A DNA stretch of 64,000 nt, taken from contig CAJQUW010011562.1 of assembly GCA_907163375.1 (NCBI GenBank), forward strand, positions 1 to 64,000, given 5' to 3'. Below are positions 21,566-30,721 of the stretch, piece by piece; the first letter of the stretch is position 1; each line of letters starts with the position of its first letter. Made by a program: the position numbers and the translations under genes. Source of the DNA: Prostheceraeus crozeri (Eukaryota > Platyhelminthes > Polycladida > Euryleptidae). A model generated the notes under the pieces. That model saw only the letters and a program-made list of their open reading frames with translations, did not search any database and was not told the DNA's origin.

Positions 21566-23469
21566 AACGCTTCCTTAGATGTGTAAATTTCCGTTTTAGG
21601 CTTCTATCATCATTTTTATGGATTGTGAGGGTGAACCTGTACAGGAGCTCAGTGCTATTGCTATGAACAATTGGACATATCAGATTGTTAGTGTCTATCA
21701 TCAACATGCCAACTGCGATCCCAATGTTGATCAATGGGCGAGAAAACACATTCATGGACTTAATCTGAAATATTTGCAAGACTATGGCTGTTCTTGTGAA
21801 AGTGCTCTTCTTATTGACTTTAAACGATGGTTAGCTGCTTTCAATGTTATACGCATCTTTTGTAATAATCCTGGTAAGGAGAGGAAAGTATTTCCCAATC
21901 TAATCATTGATGATATTTTGCTCCCGCCTTGGGATAGTAGAGTGAATCAACATTATCATGAAGTCACGAAACGTTTTAAGGATTTGTGTGTTCCTATTTT
22001 GTCTGTTCGTTATAGTAGCTACGTTCATAACCAATGCTTCTTTCCTCCTTACCTCAACACTGCCAAAGTCCTGTATGGTTATCATTGCTCGCTGTATGAT
22101 AGTTACCCGCGAGAAAATGAGTCGTGGGCCCCTCGTCAAAAAGTCGTGGGCCACGTGAAAATATGGGGGCCAACAACTTTTTCGAAAATGGCTTATTTGG
22201 AAGTAAAAATGCATGATCATGTCAATTTGCGACCATTCTCTTCAAAAAATGACGTGAAATGTGATCTCTTAAAGTCGAGGGTTGGCCCCCCAATTTTCAC
22301 GGTTATCTTTTTGACGGTGGTCGTGGGTCGGCCCTTAAGTTCACATGAGCTCTAATTTTGAATAAGAACGACCCCAGAGTTGTCACACACATTGATCAGC
22401 GAATTTGTTGTGATTTCTAAGAAAAACGTATCTCTGATGCTAGTGGACTGGTCCAAAACTGTCATCGATCGGCTATCTGGCATATCTAGGCAAGTTTTTC
22501 CTTGGAATAAATAACCTTAGCTCTCATTTCTCTCAGTGATTTTCGCTACATGATGAATTCAATCGTGAAATGTTGCGATAAACATTTTTGGTTGCGATAC
22601 TTTATACATTTGCATGACGCATCGATGGCAATGCAGGTAATTAGCCTACTCAAAATTCTTGACTTACCCTGAACTTCATATCATTCTTTATATCATTCTG
22701 ACCATTATTCTGACTATGCCTGAATTTCAATGCTTGTCAATTTTTTCGTCAATCAAGGTTGCAAGTTGTATTATTGTTCATTCATTAAATTGTGAATGAA
22801 TGGAAGAATCCTCAATGAGTGTTGCATAATATCTCGGTCGCTTCAAGCCTGTTATACAGTGAGGGAGAGAAGGGAGAGAGAATTCTATTAATAGAAGCGC
22901 GCTCTGTCCAGTCCAGTCCGATAACAGATAACATTCTCGTGCGCCTTCGATAGCGCAGCGCAATTAGAAGATCATATTTCAACTCGAGGGTTGAAATAGA
23001 GGTCATCGCTTCATTTCACAAAGAGAAATAGCGCGGAATAATCTAGACGTTTCATTTGTGTCTTGTTCGAGCTGCCTGACTGACACCTGTGGACATCGCT
23101 GTGTAAATTGATTGATCTTATTAATGGATTATAAATCAAATTACAATATAGAAAATGCGAGGAATATCCTGAGCCGAAAATATTGATGGAATGGATTATT
23201 GATCAAACGAAATTCGTATCAGGTAAGTCGAATGAAGTGATGATAGATAAATTTAGTAAATATTAGCGGTTAACGCGCACTACACATTATACCAATCACT
23301 GAATTAACTGAAATATTTACACAGATAACTTTTGAATTAGATGTGATGTAAAAAGTGTTCCTCTGGTTATAAATGTTTGACTATAGGTAAAGCAAGCCAA
23401 TAATTCACGACCATTCAGATCGAATCGTGCGGACAGACTGACATCGTAAACGAATCGCTTTGTATGAAT

Positions 23470-23955
23470 ACAGTAAATCCAGTCGAAGCTCGTTAATTCG
23501 GACACGGACAATTAAGACCATACGGCCGCGGCATTTTTTAGTGTATTTGGCGGCTTATATAAGTTGCTTTTGAATTCAGACTTTCAATAATTAAGAGATA
23601 GAAAACCTGGTATTTATGCTCTTAATTATCGAGCTTTGACTGCAAGATACTTTGGACAGCGTTGGCGCTAACTGATGGTTCGCTGCAATGAGATAAAGTC
23701 AATTCTGGCTACGTGACATTAGACGGGCAAAATCAATCAATACGGCATGTGAAAACCAATGAAACAGATTAAGTTAACAAAGGACTTTAATTGATTATCT
23801 TTAATAAGTAGGAAACACCGTTGTACTTTTATTAAAGATATTCAATTAAAGTCCTTGTTAAGTTAATCTGTTTCATTGGTTTTTGCATGCCGTATTGATT
23901 GATTTTGCCCGTCAAATGTCACGTCGCCAGAATTGAATCGAGCTTTGACTGTATG
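23470..23955. mobile_element. pogo-like non-autonomous element nested in the transposon
   Basis: CAGTCGAAGCTCGTTAATTC near 23480 and the oppositely oriented TCGAGCTTTGACTG(TA) near 23939-23953 look like pogo/Tigger terminal repeats (CAGTCRAAGCTCG). The interior contains the fold-back at 23701-23934. No transposase is present. Confidence 0.5.
23701..23934. repeat. long fold-back palindrome, ~105-bp arms
   Basis: AATTCTGGCTACGTGACATT and the following sequence pair with the reverse complement ending AATGTCACGTCGCCAGAATT. The arms continue through TCAATCAATACGGCATG and AACCAATGAAACAGATTAA to a short spacer around 23810-23830. Confidence 0.85.
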
Positions 23956-24894
23956 TACAAATTCATTTTTATACTGATTCGTGCACAGATATTCTGCTAT
24001 TACTGTCCTGTTTCATCTACCGCTTTATCTCTACTGCGTTGACAGCCATGTTGATATGCATTGAATTTTCGGAACTTAGCAATGTACAGTCTGCCCTGAC
24101 GATACGACCTACATGGTCTTGATATAATCCCTTGCTTTACATACAACAGGATTTTGAAGAGCTTCTCAAATTATCATCAGACATCCAACCGTGTTCTCAG
24201 TAGATATTCTGTATCTAACAAATGAAACGAAAGCGCTGAATTATTTAAGAATTCTCAAATCTTCGGTTATTGATTAAGCCTATCTCTATAATACAGAGTG
24301 GATTACATTACAAACAACCGTGTCCTTTATCAGCTTTAAACTCGAACGTAATAATATCCTCCTATGTATAATTGTAATATTTGATATTGGTCGATCGATC
24401 AATTTTTCAGTCTGTCTTCGTGAGATTTTATTGCCAACCCAACAACATTTTTAATGAAATCCGTTTCATATGCTTGGGATAGTATGGCGGCCTATAACAC
24501 TCCTGATCGCCTCTCTGCAGACAAATATTTCCTTTTTATAATTGCAGGGTTATATGATCATCCAATTATGCCGTGTGAGTGATATTATCATTTTCTTATA
24601 AACATTAACCTAAAATTATGAAGCAACAGCTAAGGAAACAACTTCTAAAGTTGTAATGATGTATAGGCTATTTCTAACAATGATATTGCATAATCTTGAG
24701 AACCTTCTTTCATATTTCAGACGTCATGGTCTTCAGTCTTCGCGGAACTCGTCACTGCCTCCGAATGTTTCGGTTCTAATAGAGTGTTAATATTTTTCTA
24801 TTAGTACATGGAACACTTAGTGGAGTGACACTATCGACCTGCGCGAATAAAAATCTAAGGTAGGTTCAGTAGTTTTCAGATTTATGCCACTTGC

Positions 24895-24946
24895 CACCCT
24901 TCTTGCGTTGTACTTTTTAGTAGTACAACGCAAGGGGGTGGCATTT
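24895..24946. repeat. hairpin with CTTGCGTTGTACT arms
   Basis: CCACCCTTCTTGCGTTGTAC pairs with GTACAACGCAAGGGGGTGG across a short TTTTTAGTA loop, near the right end of the inserted transposon. Confidence 0.75.
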
Positions 24947-25194
24947 TTTTTTGGAAAGTCAAGGGCTGGCCCTCGGCTTTTTGACGACTTTTCGAGGGAC
25001 TCGCCCTCGTCTTTTAGTTGTGGGCCGGCCCTCGAGGGTCCGCGGACTTATTTTCTCGCGGGTATCAGCTGTATCTATTTTATCTCTTTCAAACCATTGA
25101 TTTATAATGCATGCTTGCTACCGTTATTCAATAAATGTTACTATGAGAAGAGTTGTTGTTTTCATGCAATGGATGGGATAGATAAAGGGCGATC

Positions 25195-25605
25195 ATGTCT
25201 TTCTCAAACGACTGCGGAACATTACGTTTTCATAGGCAAAGTTTAAAAGGAGCTGTTCAAGATTATGTGATAAAATTTCATAAAGATGAGACCGACATCG
25301 AAGCAGTGGTTGATGATGCTAGCACTCTATTTCTAGAGTTAATGAATACATTCTCTGATAGCATTATCATGGCGCGATTAGTTGCGAAAATTAAGTTTAC
25401 TCATTTTGGAAAGGAAGAGGTGGAAAGTCGCTCTTTCCATTTTGCTTCTTATTCAATGGAAGTGGTAGATCACCCCCAAGAATTTTTTAAAAGACATATG
25501 ATAAAAATTGTTGAACGTCTTAACGAATTTAACCATCATGGTAGCAGTCTAGTGATTGAAGCGATTTCAGATATTCACATTCAACTTTCCATAAAGAAAA
25601 ATTGA
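25195..25605 (+). CDS. Polinton protein of unknown function, 136 aa (left arm)
   Basis: Starts at an ATG (MSFSNDCGTLRFHRQSLKGA) and has a balanced composition with no membrane segment or Cys cluster. Two segments look helical (DASTLFLELMNTFSDSI and EFFKRHMIKIVERLNEF). It ends a few bases before the membrane-anchored RING gene, suggesting a shared transcript. No family recognised. Confidence 0.6.
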   Translation: MSFSNDCGTLRFHRQSLKGAVQDYVIKFHKDETDIEAVVDDASTLFLELMNTFSDSIIMARLVAKIKFTHFGKEEVESRSFHFASYSMEVVDHPQEFFKRHMIKIVERLNEFNHHGSSLVIEAISDIHIQLSIKKN

Positions 25606-25607
25606 AA

Positions 25608-25931
25608 ATGCAGTGGTACTTGATTGTAGCACAACTGGTTTTCGAGCTATGTCTGCTCACTCTCGAAGTATATTCCTTCTGTACATGCGTCTATTATTTA
25701 GAAAAGGCTAGCAAATTCATATCTTCAAAAAGACTTGCTATAGACATCAGTAACGGTGAAACTATGTGTTGCGATGTATGTAAGCGAAAGGATGGAAATG
25801 AAAAGCGCATCTTCAAGAGATGTAAGCATGCTTTTTGTCAACGCTGTTTCATACGTAATTGCATTCAACTTTGCCAATGTAACCACTGTGATATTGCTCA
25901 TTTCGAGTGTCACTTATGTCGCAATAGTTAG
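25608..25931 (+). CDS. membrane-anchored RING-like protein (left arm)
   Basis: Starts at ATG 25608, 2 bp after the previous stop. Residues 1-30 (MQWYLIVAQLVFELCLLTLE and on) form a hydrophobic anchor. Residues about 52-105 carry MCCDVCKR, CKHAFCQRCF, then C.C..C and CHLC at the end, a RING/treble-clef-like zinc site. A small membrane-tethered RING protein would fit a ubiquitin-ligase or host-modulating role, as in several DNA viruses, but that is inference. Confidence 0.6.
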   Translation: MQWYLIVAQLVFELCLLTLEVYSFCTCVYYLEKASKFISSKRLAIDISNGETMCCDVCKRKDGNEKRIFKRCKHAFCQRCFIRNCIQLCQCNHCDIAHFECHLCRNS

Positions 25932-25982
25932 TACCTATGCAAATGTGGTAAAGATAGGTTTTAGCAAAGACTAACACGGAAA

Positions 25983-26338
25983 ATGGCGAAACGTAAAATG
26001 GCGAAACGTAAAAGTCAAAAGTTTTCTTCAGCCATTCAAGCTCTCCGACGAATGAAAGCAAATCAGCGATACAATGCTATACGACATGCTAACGATAAAT
26101 TCATTTGTGAAATTATTTCTCATGTGAGGAAGTTGAGGACGAAGAAATTAGCGCCAAACAACGAAAGTTACTTAAGCGATATGCTACGAAATTGCGTTTC
26201 ATCTCCAATCCTAAAGTCACCCTTCAAAGAAAGAGGAAAACTCTAACACAAAAGGGCGGTTTCCTTTCAGCAATACTTCCAATGATAGCTCCTGCCGTGG
26301 GCAACCTATTGGGTAATATCTTTGGCTCTAAGCGTTAA
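25983..26338 (+). CDS. basic core-like protein with hydrophobic tail (left arm copy)
   Basis: Starts with a Lys/Arg repeat (MAKRKMAKRKSQKFSS). The middle is rich in basic helices. In the gene's full extent, as judged from the right arm, the tail is a Gly/Ile/Leu segment (GGFLSAILPMIAPAVGNLLG). Small basic proteins with such tails recur next to the packaging ATPase in Polinton/adintovirus-like elements. A DNA-condensing or minor virion role is inferred. Confidence 0.55.
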
Positions 26339-26369
26339 TTATGCAAATGTTGAATCTCAAAGTGATAAA

Positions 26370-26987
26370 ATGGATTTCAGACTTCAATGTGATAAAGTTC
26401 TGACTGTATCAGGTCCATCTCATGCAGGTAAAACTGTTTTCACGCTGAATTTATTGGATAAAAGAAGGGAGTTGTTTAAGGAACCTATCAATCGAGTGAT
26501 TTGGTGTTATGGTATTTATCAACCGTCGCTGTTTCAGGAATTGCAAAGTCGCAACTTTATTCGACATGAAGGAATTATTCCAGTGGATAAACTTCAGTCT
26601 AATGATGTTGTTGTATTGGATGATTTATTAAAAGAAAGTAAGAATTCAAAAGATGTTACAGATATGTTCACTCGCGCAGCACACCATAAAAGGTGTTTTA
26701 TCATCTATATTACACAAAATTTGTTTCCTGATGGAAAAGAAGCTCGTACACGAAACCTGAATACACACTATTATGCTATTTTCAAGAATCCGCGAGATAA
26801 AAGTCAATTTGAAATTTTAGCGCGACATGTTGCACCCAGAGGATCAAAAGCCTTAATTGAAATTTTTCAAGCAGCTACTGAAAAACCATACGGTTACTTA
26901 TTCATTGACTTTACGCAAGAGTGTCCGGAAGAATTTAGATTTCGAAGTGATATTTTGAAAACTCCCATGATTATCTACAAACTATGA
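26370..26987 (+). CDS. FtsK/HerA-type genome-packaging ATPase (left arm)
   Basis: The first in-frame ATG is at 26370, giving about 205 residues, the usual size for Polinton/adintovirus packaging ATPases. Walker A is SGPSHAGKT near the N-terminus. Walker B is DVVVLDDLL about 75 residues later, followed by the FIIYITQNLF sensor-like strand. This A32-like family pumps DNA into capsids. The stop overlaps the next ATG (ATGA at 26984-26987). Confidence 0.85.
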   Translation: MDFRLQCDKVLTVSGPSHAGKTVFTLNLLDKRRELFKEPINRVIWCYGIYQPSLFQELQSRNFIRHEGIIPVDKLQSNDVVVLDDLLKESKNSKDVTDMFTRAAHHKRCFIIYITQNLFPDGKEARTRNLNTHYYAIFKNPRDKSQFEILARHVAPRGSKALIEIFQAATEKPYGYLFIDFTQECPEEFRFRSDILKTPMIIYKL

Positions 26988-27676
26988 GTTCTTATTCTCG
27001 CATGATTGTTATTCCTCAGGATGAATATGTACAATTGACTGCCATGCAGCAAGTAAAGCAACCTCTTGCAAATCAAATGTATAGGAAAGAAATAGATTAT
27101 CAGCAAAATGTTCACATCAAAGATCCACATCGTGCTGTATTATTACAATCGGAAACTGTTGAGCAATTGAAAAACTTGAAGAATAAGATGCGTGACTCTG
27201 TATCGACTGCTACACCTTTAGCATCTCGCGCACATGCCATATCTCTTTTCAACAGTATTGAGCCCCATCTCAATGTAAATGATAGAGGAGAAATCATTAC
27301 AGATGAAAATAAAGTGATTGATGCTTCACGTTATGAAGACTTGATTCAGTATGCGACACGTAGAAAGCGCCGTCAGGGCTATGTTCCACCTGGTTGGTCA
27401 TACTTTCTTAAACTATTGAAAAAGCATAATGTGCCAAAATTTGCTTTAAATAATGAGACATTGAAAGAACTTGATTCAACAGTGGCTACTACTCCAATGC
27501 CTCAGACGATGAAAATGCCAACAAATTGGTTTAAGGCGTCACCTGCTACATCCCCTCCCACACTCACTAAGCAAACAAGAGGAAGAACTCGACGTAGATC
27601 TACATCGCCACTAAAACTGGTAAAAGGAAAACGTAAAACAGCTCCTCCCAGGAAATACATGTTCTCAGACTATTAA
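26984..27676 (+). CDS. Polinton protein of unknown function, 230 aa (left arm)
   Basis: Begins MSSYSRMIVIPQDEYVQLTA. The N-terminal half is Gln/Lys-rich and probably helical. A central RRKRRQGYVPPGWSYFLKLL segment is the most distinctive motif. The C-terminus is basic and Pro/Thr-rich (RGRTRRRSTSPLKLVKGKRK). Its place between ATPase and integrase suggests a structural or DNA-binding virion protein. I do not recognise the family. Confidence 0.6.
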   Translation: MSSYSRMIVIPQDEYVQLTAMQQVKQPLANQMYRKEIDYQQNVHIKDPHRAVLLQSETVEQLKNLKNKMRDSVSTATPLASRAHAISLFNSIEPHLNVNDRGEIITDENKVIDASRYEDLIQYATRRKRRQGYVPPGWSYFLKLLKKHNVPKFALNNETLKELDSTVATTPMPQTMKMPTNWFKASPATSPPTLTKQTRGRTRRRSTSPLKLVKGKRKTAPPRKYMFSDY

Positions 27677-27677
27677 T

Positions 27678-27893
27678 ATGAAGCAGATGTGTTGCTTGCC
27701 ATGTAATGAGCCGCCAGAGGTGAATGTCGTTGTCACTTGCACTTGCTGCGCCAGCTCTCATAATGAAACCCCTAAGCAATGTGAACACGATCGCAAAACC
27801 GCTAAAGCTAAATGCTGCAGTTGTTGTAAATGTAGAAAGGCAAGAAAACAAAAAGATGAGAAGGAGGAAAAAGAGTCAGTCGTCATCGACTGA
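27678..27893 (+). CDS. Cys-rich mini-protein overlapping the integrase start (left arm)
   Basis: An ATG-started 71-codon frame lies 1 bp after the preceding stop. It has four Cys clusters (MCCLPC, CTCCASS, QCEH, CCSCCKC) and a charged tail. It overlaps the integrase frame. If the integrase starts at its internal ATG near 27856, the overlap is only about 38 bp. Metal binding is likely from composition; function unknown. Confidence 0.45.
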   Translation: MKQMCCLPCNEPPEVNVVVTCTCCASSHNETPKQCEHDRKTAKAKCCSCCKCRKARKQKDEKEEKESVVID

Positions 27894-28944
27894 ACGTTTG
27901 AAGTCAATCTATTATGATGTAAAACATCCGGCAGGATTTGCATCTATCAAGAAATTATCAAAAGCGAGTGGTCTTCCACAATCACAAGTGAAACGATGGT
28001 TAAAGGGTCAGGCTACCTATACACTCCACAAACAAGCGAAAAAGAAGTACCGCACCCGCCATTATATTGTTCATGACATCGATGAACAGTGGCAAGCAGA
28101 TTTGTGTGATGTTGCCTCCATTTCAAAACATAACTCGGGCCATAATTTTATTTTAACCGTCATTGATATTTTCTCGCGTTATGCGTGGGCTCAACCTTTA
28201 AAAACTAAAGAAGGGAAAGGAGTAGCAAAAGCATTCCAAACAATTTTTCGAGAAGGTCGCATTCCAAAAAGAATTCAGAGTGATCAAGGAAAAGAGTTTG
28301 AAAATCAGCATGTGACAAGATTATTTGAGAGGCATGACATTGAGTTGTTTAGTGTAAAGAGCGCTTATAAAGCTGCACTCGTTGAACGTTTTAATCGCAC
28401 ATTAAAAAATCGCTTGTGGCGACATTTTACTGCCAACTTGACACAAAATTGGACAAAGGTTCTACAAGATACACTCCATGCCTACAATCACTCTATCCAT
28501 CGTTCTATTGGACTCAGACCAGTAGATGTAAATGCTGACAATGTAGATAAAGTGCGCGAATCATTCCAACGTAAACGCACTCATGTGAAAAGTGATGTGA
28601 AAATTGGCGATAAAGTTCGTATCTCAAAAGTGAAAAGTGTTTTTGCTAAAGGGTACCTCCCGAATTGGACAGAGGAGGTATTTACAGTATCAAGGATTAA
28701 TCAAAAAGACTCTCCGACCACCTACAAGTTGAAAGATTACGATAATGAAGAAATTGAGGGTAGCTTTTACCGCGATGAGATTGAGGTAGTCACTGAAAGT
28801 GAAACATATTTGGTAGAGAAAATCATTCGATGTAAAAAACGGCAAGGTGAAGAATGGTGTCTTGTTAAATGGACTGGTTATCCTTCAAGTATGAACTCTT
28901 GGATGCGCCGTGCCGACATCTTTCATCTAAGTGATCGACAGTGA
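27724..28944 (+). CDS. retroviral-type integrase with C-terminal chromodomain (left arm)
   Basis: A 406-codon frame. The likely start is the internal Met before RRRKKSQSS (near 27856), because the first ~44 residues are low-complexity and overlap the Cys-rich frame. In order: a helix-turn-helix-like basic N-domain; a DDE core with first Asp in WQADLCDV, second in QSDQGKEF, Glu in ALVERFNRTL; an SH3-like segment (KIGDKVRISKVK); and a chromodomain near the end (YLVEKIIRCKKRQGEEWCLV then KWTGYPSSMNSW). This is the Polinton-type integrase that makes 6-bp target duplications. The chromodomain may steer insertion to marked chromatin. Confidence 0.9.
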   Translation: MSLSLALAAPALIMKPLSNVNTIAKPLKLNAAVVVNVERQENKKMRRRKKSQSSSTERLKSIYYDVKHPAGFASIKKLSKASGLPQSQVKRWLKGQATYTLHKQAKKKYRTRHYIVHDIDEQWQADLCDVASISKHNSGHNFILTVIDIFSRYAWAQPLKTKEGKGVAKAFQTIFREGRIPKRIQSDQGKEFENQHVTRLFERHDIELFSVKSAYKAALVERFNRTLKNRLWRHFTANLTQNWTKVLQDTLHAYNHSIHRSIGLRPVDVNADNVDKVRESFQRKRTHVKSDVKIGDKVRISKVKSVFAKGYLPNWTEEVFTVSRINQKDSPTTYKLKDYDNEEIEGSFYRDEIEVVTESETYLVEKIIRCKKRQGEEWCLVKWTGYPSSMNSWMRRADIFHLSDRQ

Positions 28945-28985
28945 TTCATGCAAAGTTGTGACTAACAATGTTTAGGGTTTGAGCT

Positions 28986-29441
28986 ATGAATCCAACTGCC
29001 TCATTTTATTCACGACCCTCCTACGTAAGTGGTGGAGGACAAATTTACATCGGTGCTCGCCGCCAACGTGGAGGTAGCATACTTGGTGCACTGAAATCTG
29101 TTGTAGCACCTCTCATATCCAATGTCGGTAGATCTTTAAAACGAAATGTTTTAAGTAATGCCGTTGGCTTTGCTGGTGATGTTGCTAGTGATCTTTCCAG
29201 AGGTAGAAGTTTTAAGAGCAGTTTGTTGAATCGTGGGAAGGAACGCGGTTTAAAAACATTGAAGCAGACCATTGCTGGTGTTACTCAAGGAAAGAAATCA
29301 CCTAAACGAATGAAAAAAGGAAGGAGGAAACATCGCGGAGCTGGTAAGGTGCGATCTTCAGTCAAAAGGCATTCACGCAAACGTCGTAGAGGCTCTACTC
29401 ATTCATCAGGCGCTAAACGACGACGCTGCTATAACTTCTAA
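28986..29441 (+). CDS. Gly/Arg-rich core or minor capsid protein (left arm)
   Basis: 151 codons. A Gly-rich N-terminus (SGGGQIYIGARRQRGG), an amphipathic middle (ALKSVVAPLISNVGRSLK) and an extremely basic C-terminus (HSRKRRRGS, KRRRCYNF). This layout resembles the adenovirus pVI/pX-like small virion proteins and their Polinton counterparts. It sits 2 bp upstream of the candidate capsid gene. Confidence 0.6.
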   Translation: MNPTASFYSRPSYVSGGGQIYIGARRQRGGSILGALKSVVAPLISNVGRSLKRNVLSNAVGFAGDVASDLSRGRSFKSSLLNRGKERGLKTLKQTIAGVTQGKKSPKRMKKGRRKHRGAGKVRSSVKRHSRKRRRGSTHSSGAKRRRCYNF

Positions 29442-29443
29442 TC

Positions 29444-30721
29444 ATGGAGTGTAAAACTTCCGGTTTTTGTTTGTTTGATCAACAAGCCATACAGACAGAT
29501 ATTCTTAGTTCAAGTATTGTAGATTATCATCCTCGAACAGCTGAGAATGCTGGCCCCATTGAATTTGTTATTCCTGGTGGTAGTGATGACTACATAGATT
29601 TGAGTTATGCGATGCTTGATTTGAGGTTTAGAATTCAGCAAGCAGATGGAACTGCTATTGACGATGCACATAAAGTTGGACTGAACAATTTACCATTGAC
29701 TACATTACTTCGCGATGTTTCTCTAACGATTGGAGAGCAGCAGGTGGAAGGTGGTCAAAGCGATTATCCCTATAAATCATATTTCAATCATGTATCACAG
29801 TTTCATCCAGCAGCACAAAAAAGTCATATGGAAGCCATGGGATGGTACAGAGATGAAGCAGGAAAATTTGATGTTGAAACAAACAGTGGCTTTGTAAAGC
29901 GATCTGCTATGATTAAAGATAGTAGAGTATGTCAGCTATATGGTCCGCTGAATTTAGACTTCTTTAGACAGTCAAAGTTTTTACTCTGTAATACCAGCAT
30001 GCGACTCAAGCTGACATTGAATAAGCCTGAATTTGCGCTGAATGCATTTGCTAAAGTTGACAATTTTAGAATTCATGTGGAAGATATTGCACTTTACATT
30101 CGTCGAGTAGTACCGAATCCAAGTGTCATTAGAGGGCATGCTGAAGGTCTTAACCGCCAAAATGCCATTTACCCCGTTCAGCATACAAAGCTTCTCACCT
30201 TTACAATTCCGAAACATCAAAAGAGTTTCATGAAAGATGGCCTCTTTCCATCGGAAGCACCGAAGCTCCTCATGGTGGCAATGGTTGAAAATGATGCATT
30301 TAATGGTAATATAAAGAAGAATCCTTTCAATTTTAAACACAACCAGTTAAGTGAAATTGCTTTACGTGTTAATGGTGTGAGTCATCCTGGTCCACCCTAC
30401 AAACCAGATTTTGCTTCGGATCAATTTATGCGCAGTTATGTTGATTTTATGGATGTCTTTGGCTTTTACAATACGGATGACACCAACGGACTGACTATGA
30501 AAGAGTTTAAGAGTGGATATACTATTTATGCATTTGATTTGACTGCTGACAGCGATATTAGTGCACCCTATCGTCAAGCGAACGTGCCTCATAATATTCG
30601 TTTGGATTTGACGTTCAAAAGAACACTACCTGAGACGATCAATGTATTAATTTATGCAGTCTTCGATTCAAATATTGAAATTACAAAGTATCGTGACGTG
30701 ATTCTTCAGTATAATCGTTAA
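29444..30721 (+). CDS. candidate capsid protein (F54H12.2-like family)
   Basis: 425 codons from ATG 29444. The N-terminal stretch PIEFVIPGGSDDYIDLSYA and TLLRDVSLTIGEQQVEGG match a family widespread in invertebrate genomes, often labelled 'F54H12.2-like', which goes with Polinton/adintovirus-type elements and is taken as their capsid protein. Predicted content is mostly beta-strand with no enzyme motif. Its stop overlaps the start of the protease gene. The 3' end lies in the unique centre, so only this copy spans the whole gene. Confidence 0.65.
   Translation: MECKTSGFCLFDQQAIQTDILSSSIVDYHPRTAENAGPIEFVIPGGSDDYIDLSYAMLDLRFRIQQADGTAIDDAHKVGLNNLPLTTLLRDVSLTIGEQQVEGGQSDYPYKSYFNHVSQFHPAAQKSHMEAMGWYRDEAGKFDVETNSGFVKRSAMIKDSRVCQLYGPLNLDFFRQSKFLLCNTSMRLKLTLNKPEFALNAFAKVDNFRIHVEDIALYIRRVVPNPSVIRGHAEGLNRQNAIYPVQHTKLLTFTIPKHQKSFMKDGLFPSEAPKLLMVAMVENDAFNGNIKKNPFNFKHNQLSEIALRVNGVSHPGPPYKPDFASDQFMRSYVDFMDVFGFYNTDDTNGLTMKEFKSGYTIYAFDLTADSDISAPYRQANVPHNIRLDLTFKRTLPETINVLIYAVFDSNIEITKYRDVILQYNR

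Larger units (their letters stand above)
22106..25062. mobile_element. 2957-bp TA-flanked DNA transposon inside the left arm
   Basis: The ends are CCCGCGAGAAAATGAGTC and, inverted, CCCGCGAGAAAATAAGTC, flanked by TA (22104-22105 and 25063-25064). The empty site is preserved in the right arm near 37347 (GTTATCAG). The termini are unusually GC-rich, with repeated GTCGTGGGCC / GGGCCGGCCC blocks, and the left terminal ~240 bp is itself partly palindromic. No transposase was recognised, so it is a non-autonomous element. TA targets occur in the Tc1/mariner group and some others, so the superfamily is left open. Confidence 0.92.
21618..25083 (+). pseudogene. DEDDh-exonuclease-like gene, interrupted by a DNA transposon (left arm)
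   Basis: The N-terminus, MDCEGEPVQELSAIA, fits the DxE motif I of DnaQ/DEDDh 3'-5' exonucleases. Next come an HGLN motif, an LLIDFKRWLAAF helix and FCNNPGKE followed by DDILLPPW. The gene is split in this arm by the TA-flanked transposon at 22106-25062. The right arm holds an uninterrupted counterpart. The role (processing of DNA ends, or a relic of a larger enzyme) is inferred. Confidence 0.6.
19114..30559 (+). repeat. left arm of the Polinton palindrome
   Basis: Positions map to the right arm as x + y = 62408-62409 inside 25065, and x + y = 59450 outside 22105. The difference equals the transposon at 22106-25062 plus its 2-bp duplication. Net of that insertion the arm is about 8.49 kb, the same as the right arm. 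Confidence 0.93.

Noticed and set aside
22778-23511. Transposase for the 2957-bp insertion
   Set aside because: The short frames show no DDE/D or DNA-binding motif; the element appears non-autonomous.
24884-25246. 120-codon frame across the right end of the inserted transposon
   Set aside because: It crosses the transposon boundary into Polinton sequence and contains the hairpin arms, so it is an accidental frame.
29981-30592. Minus-strand frames inside the capsid gene
   Set aside because: Frame shadows of the capsid coding sequence; they recur in the right arm only because the arm does.
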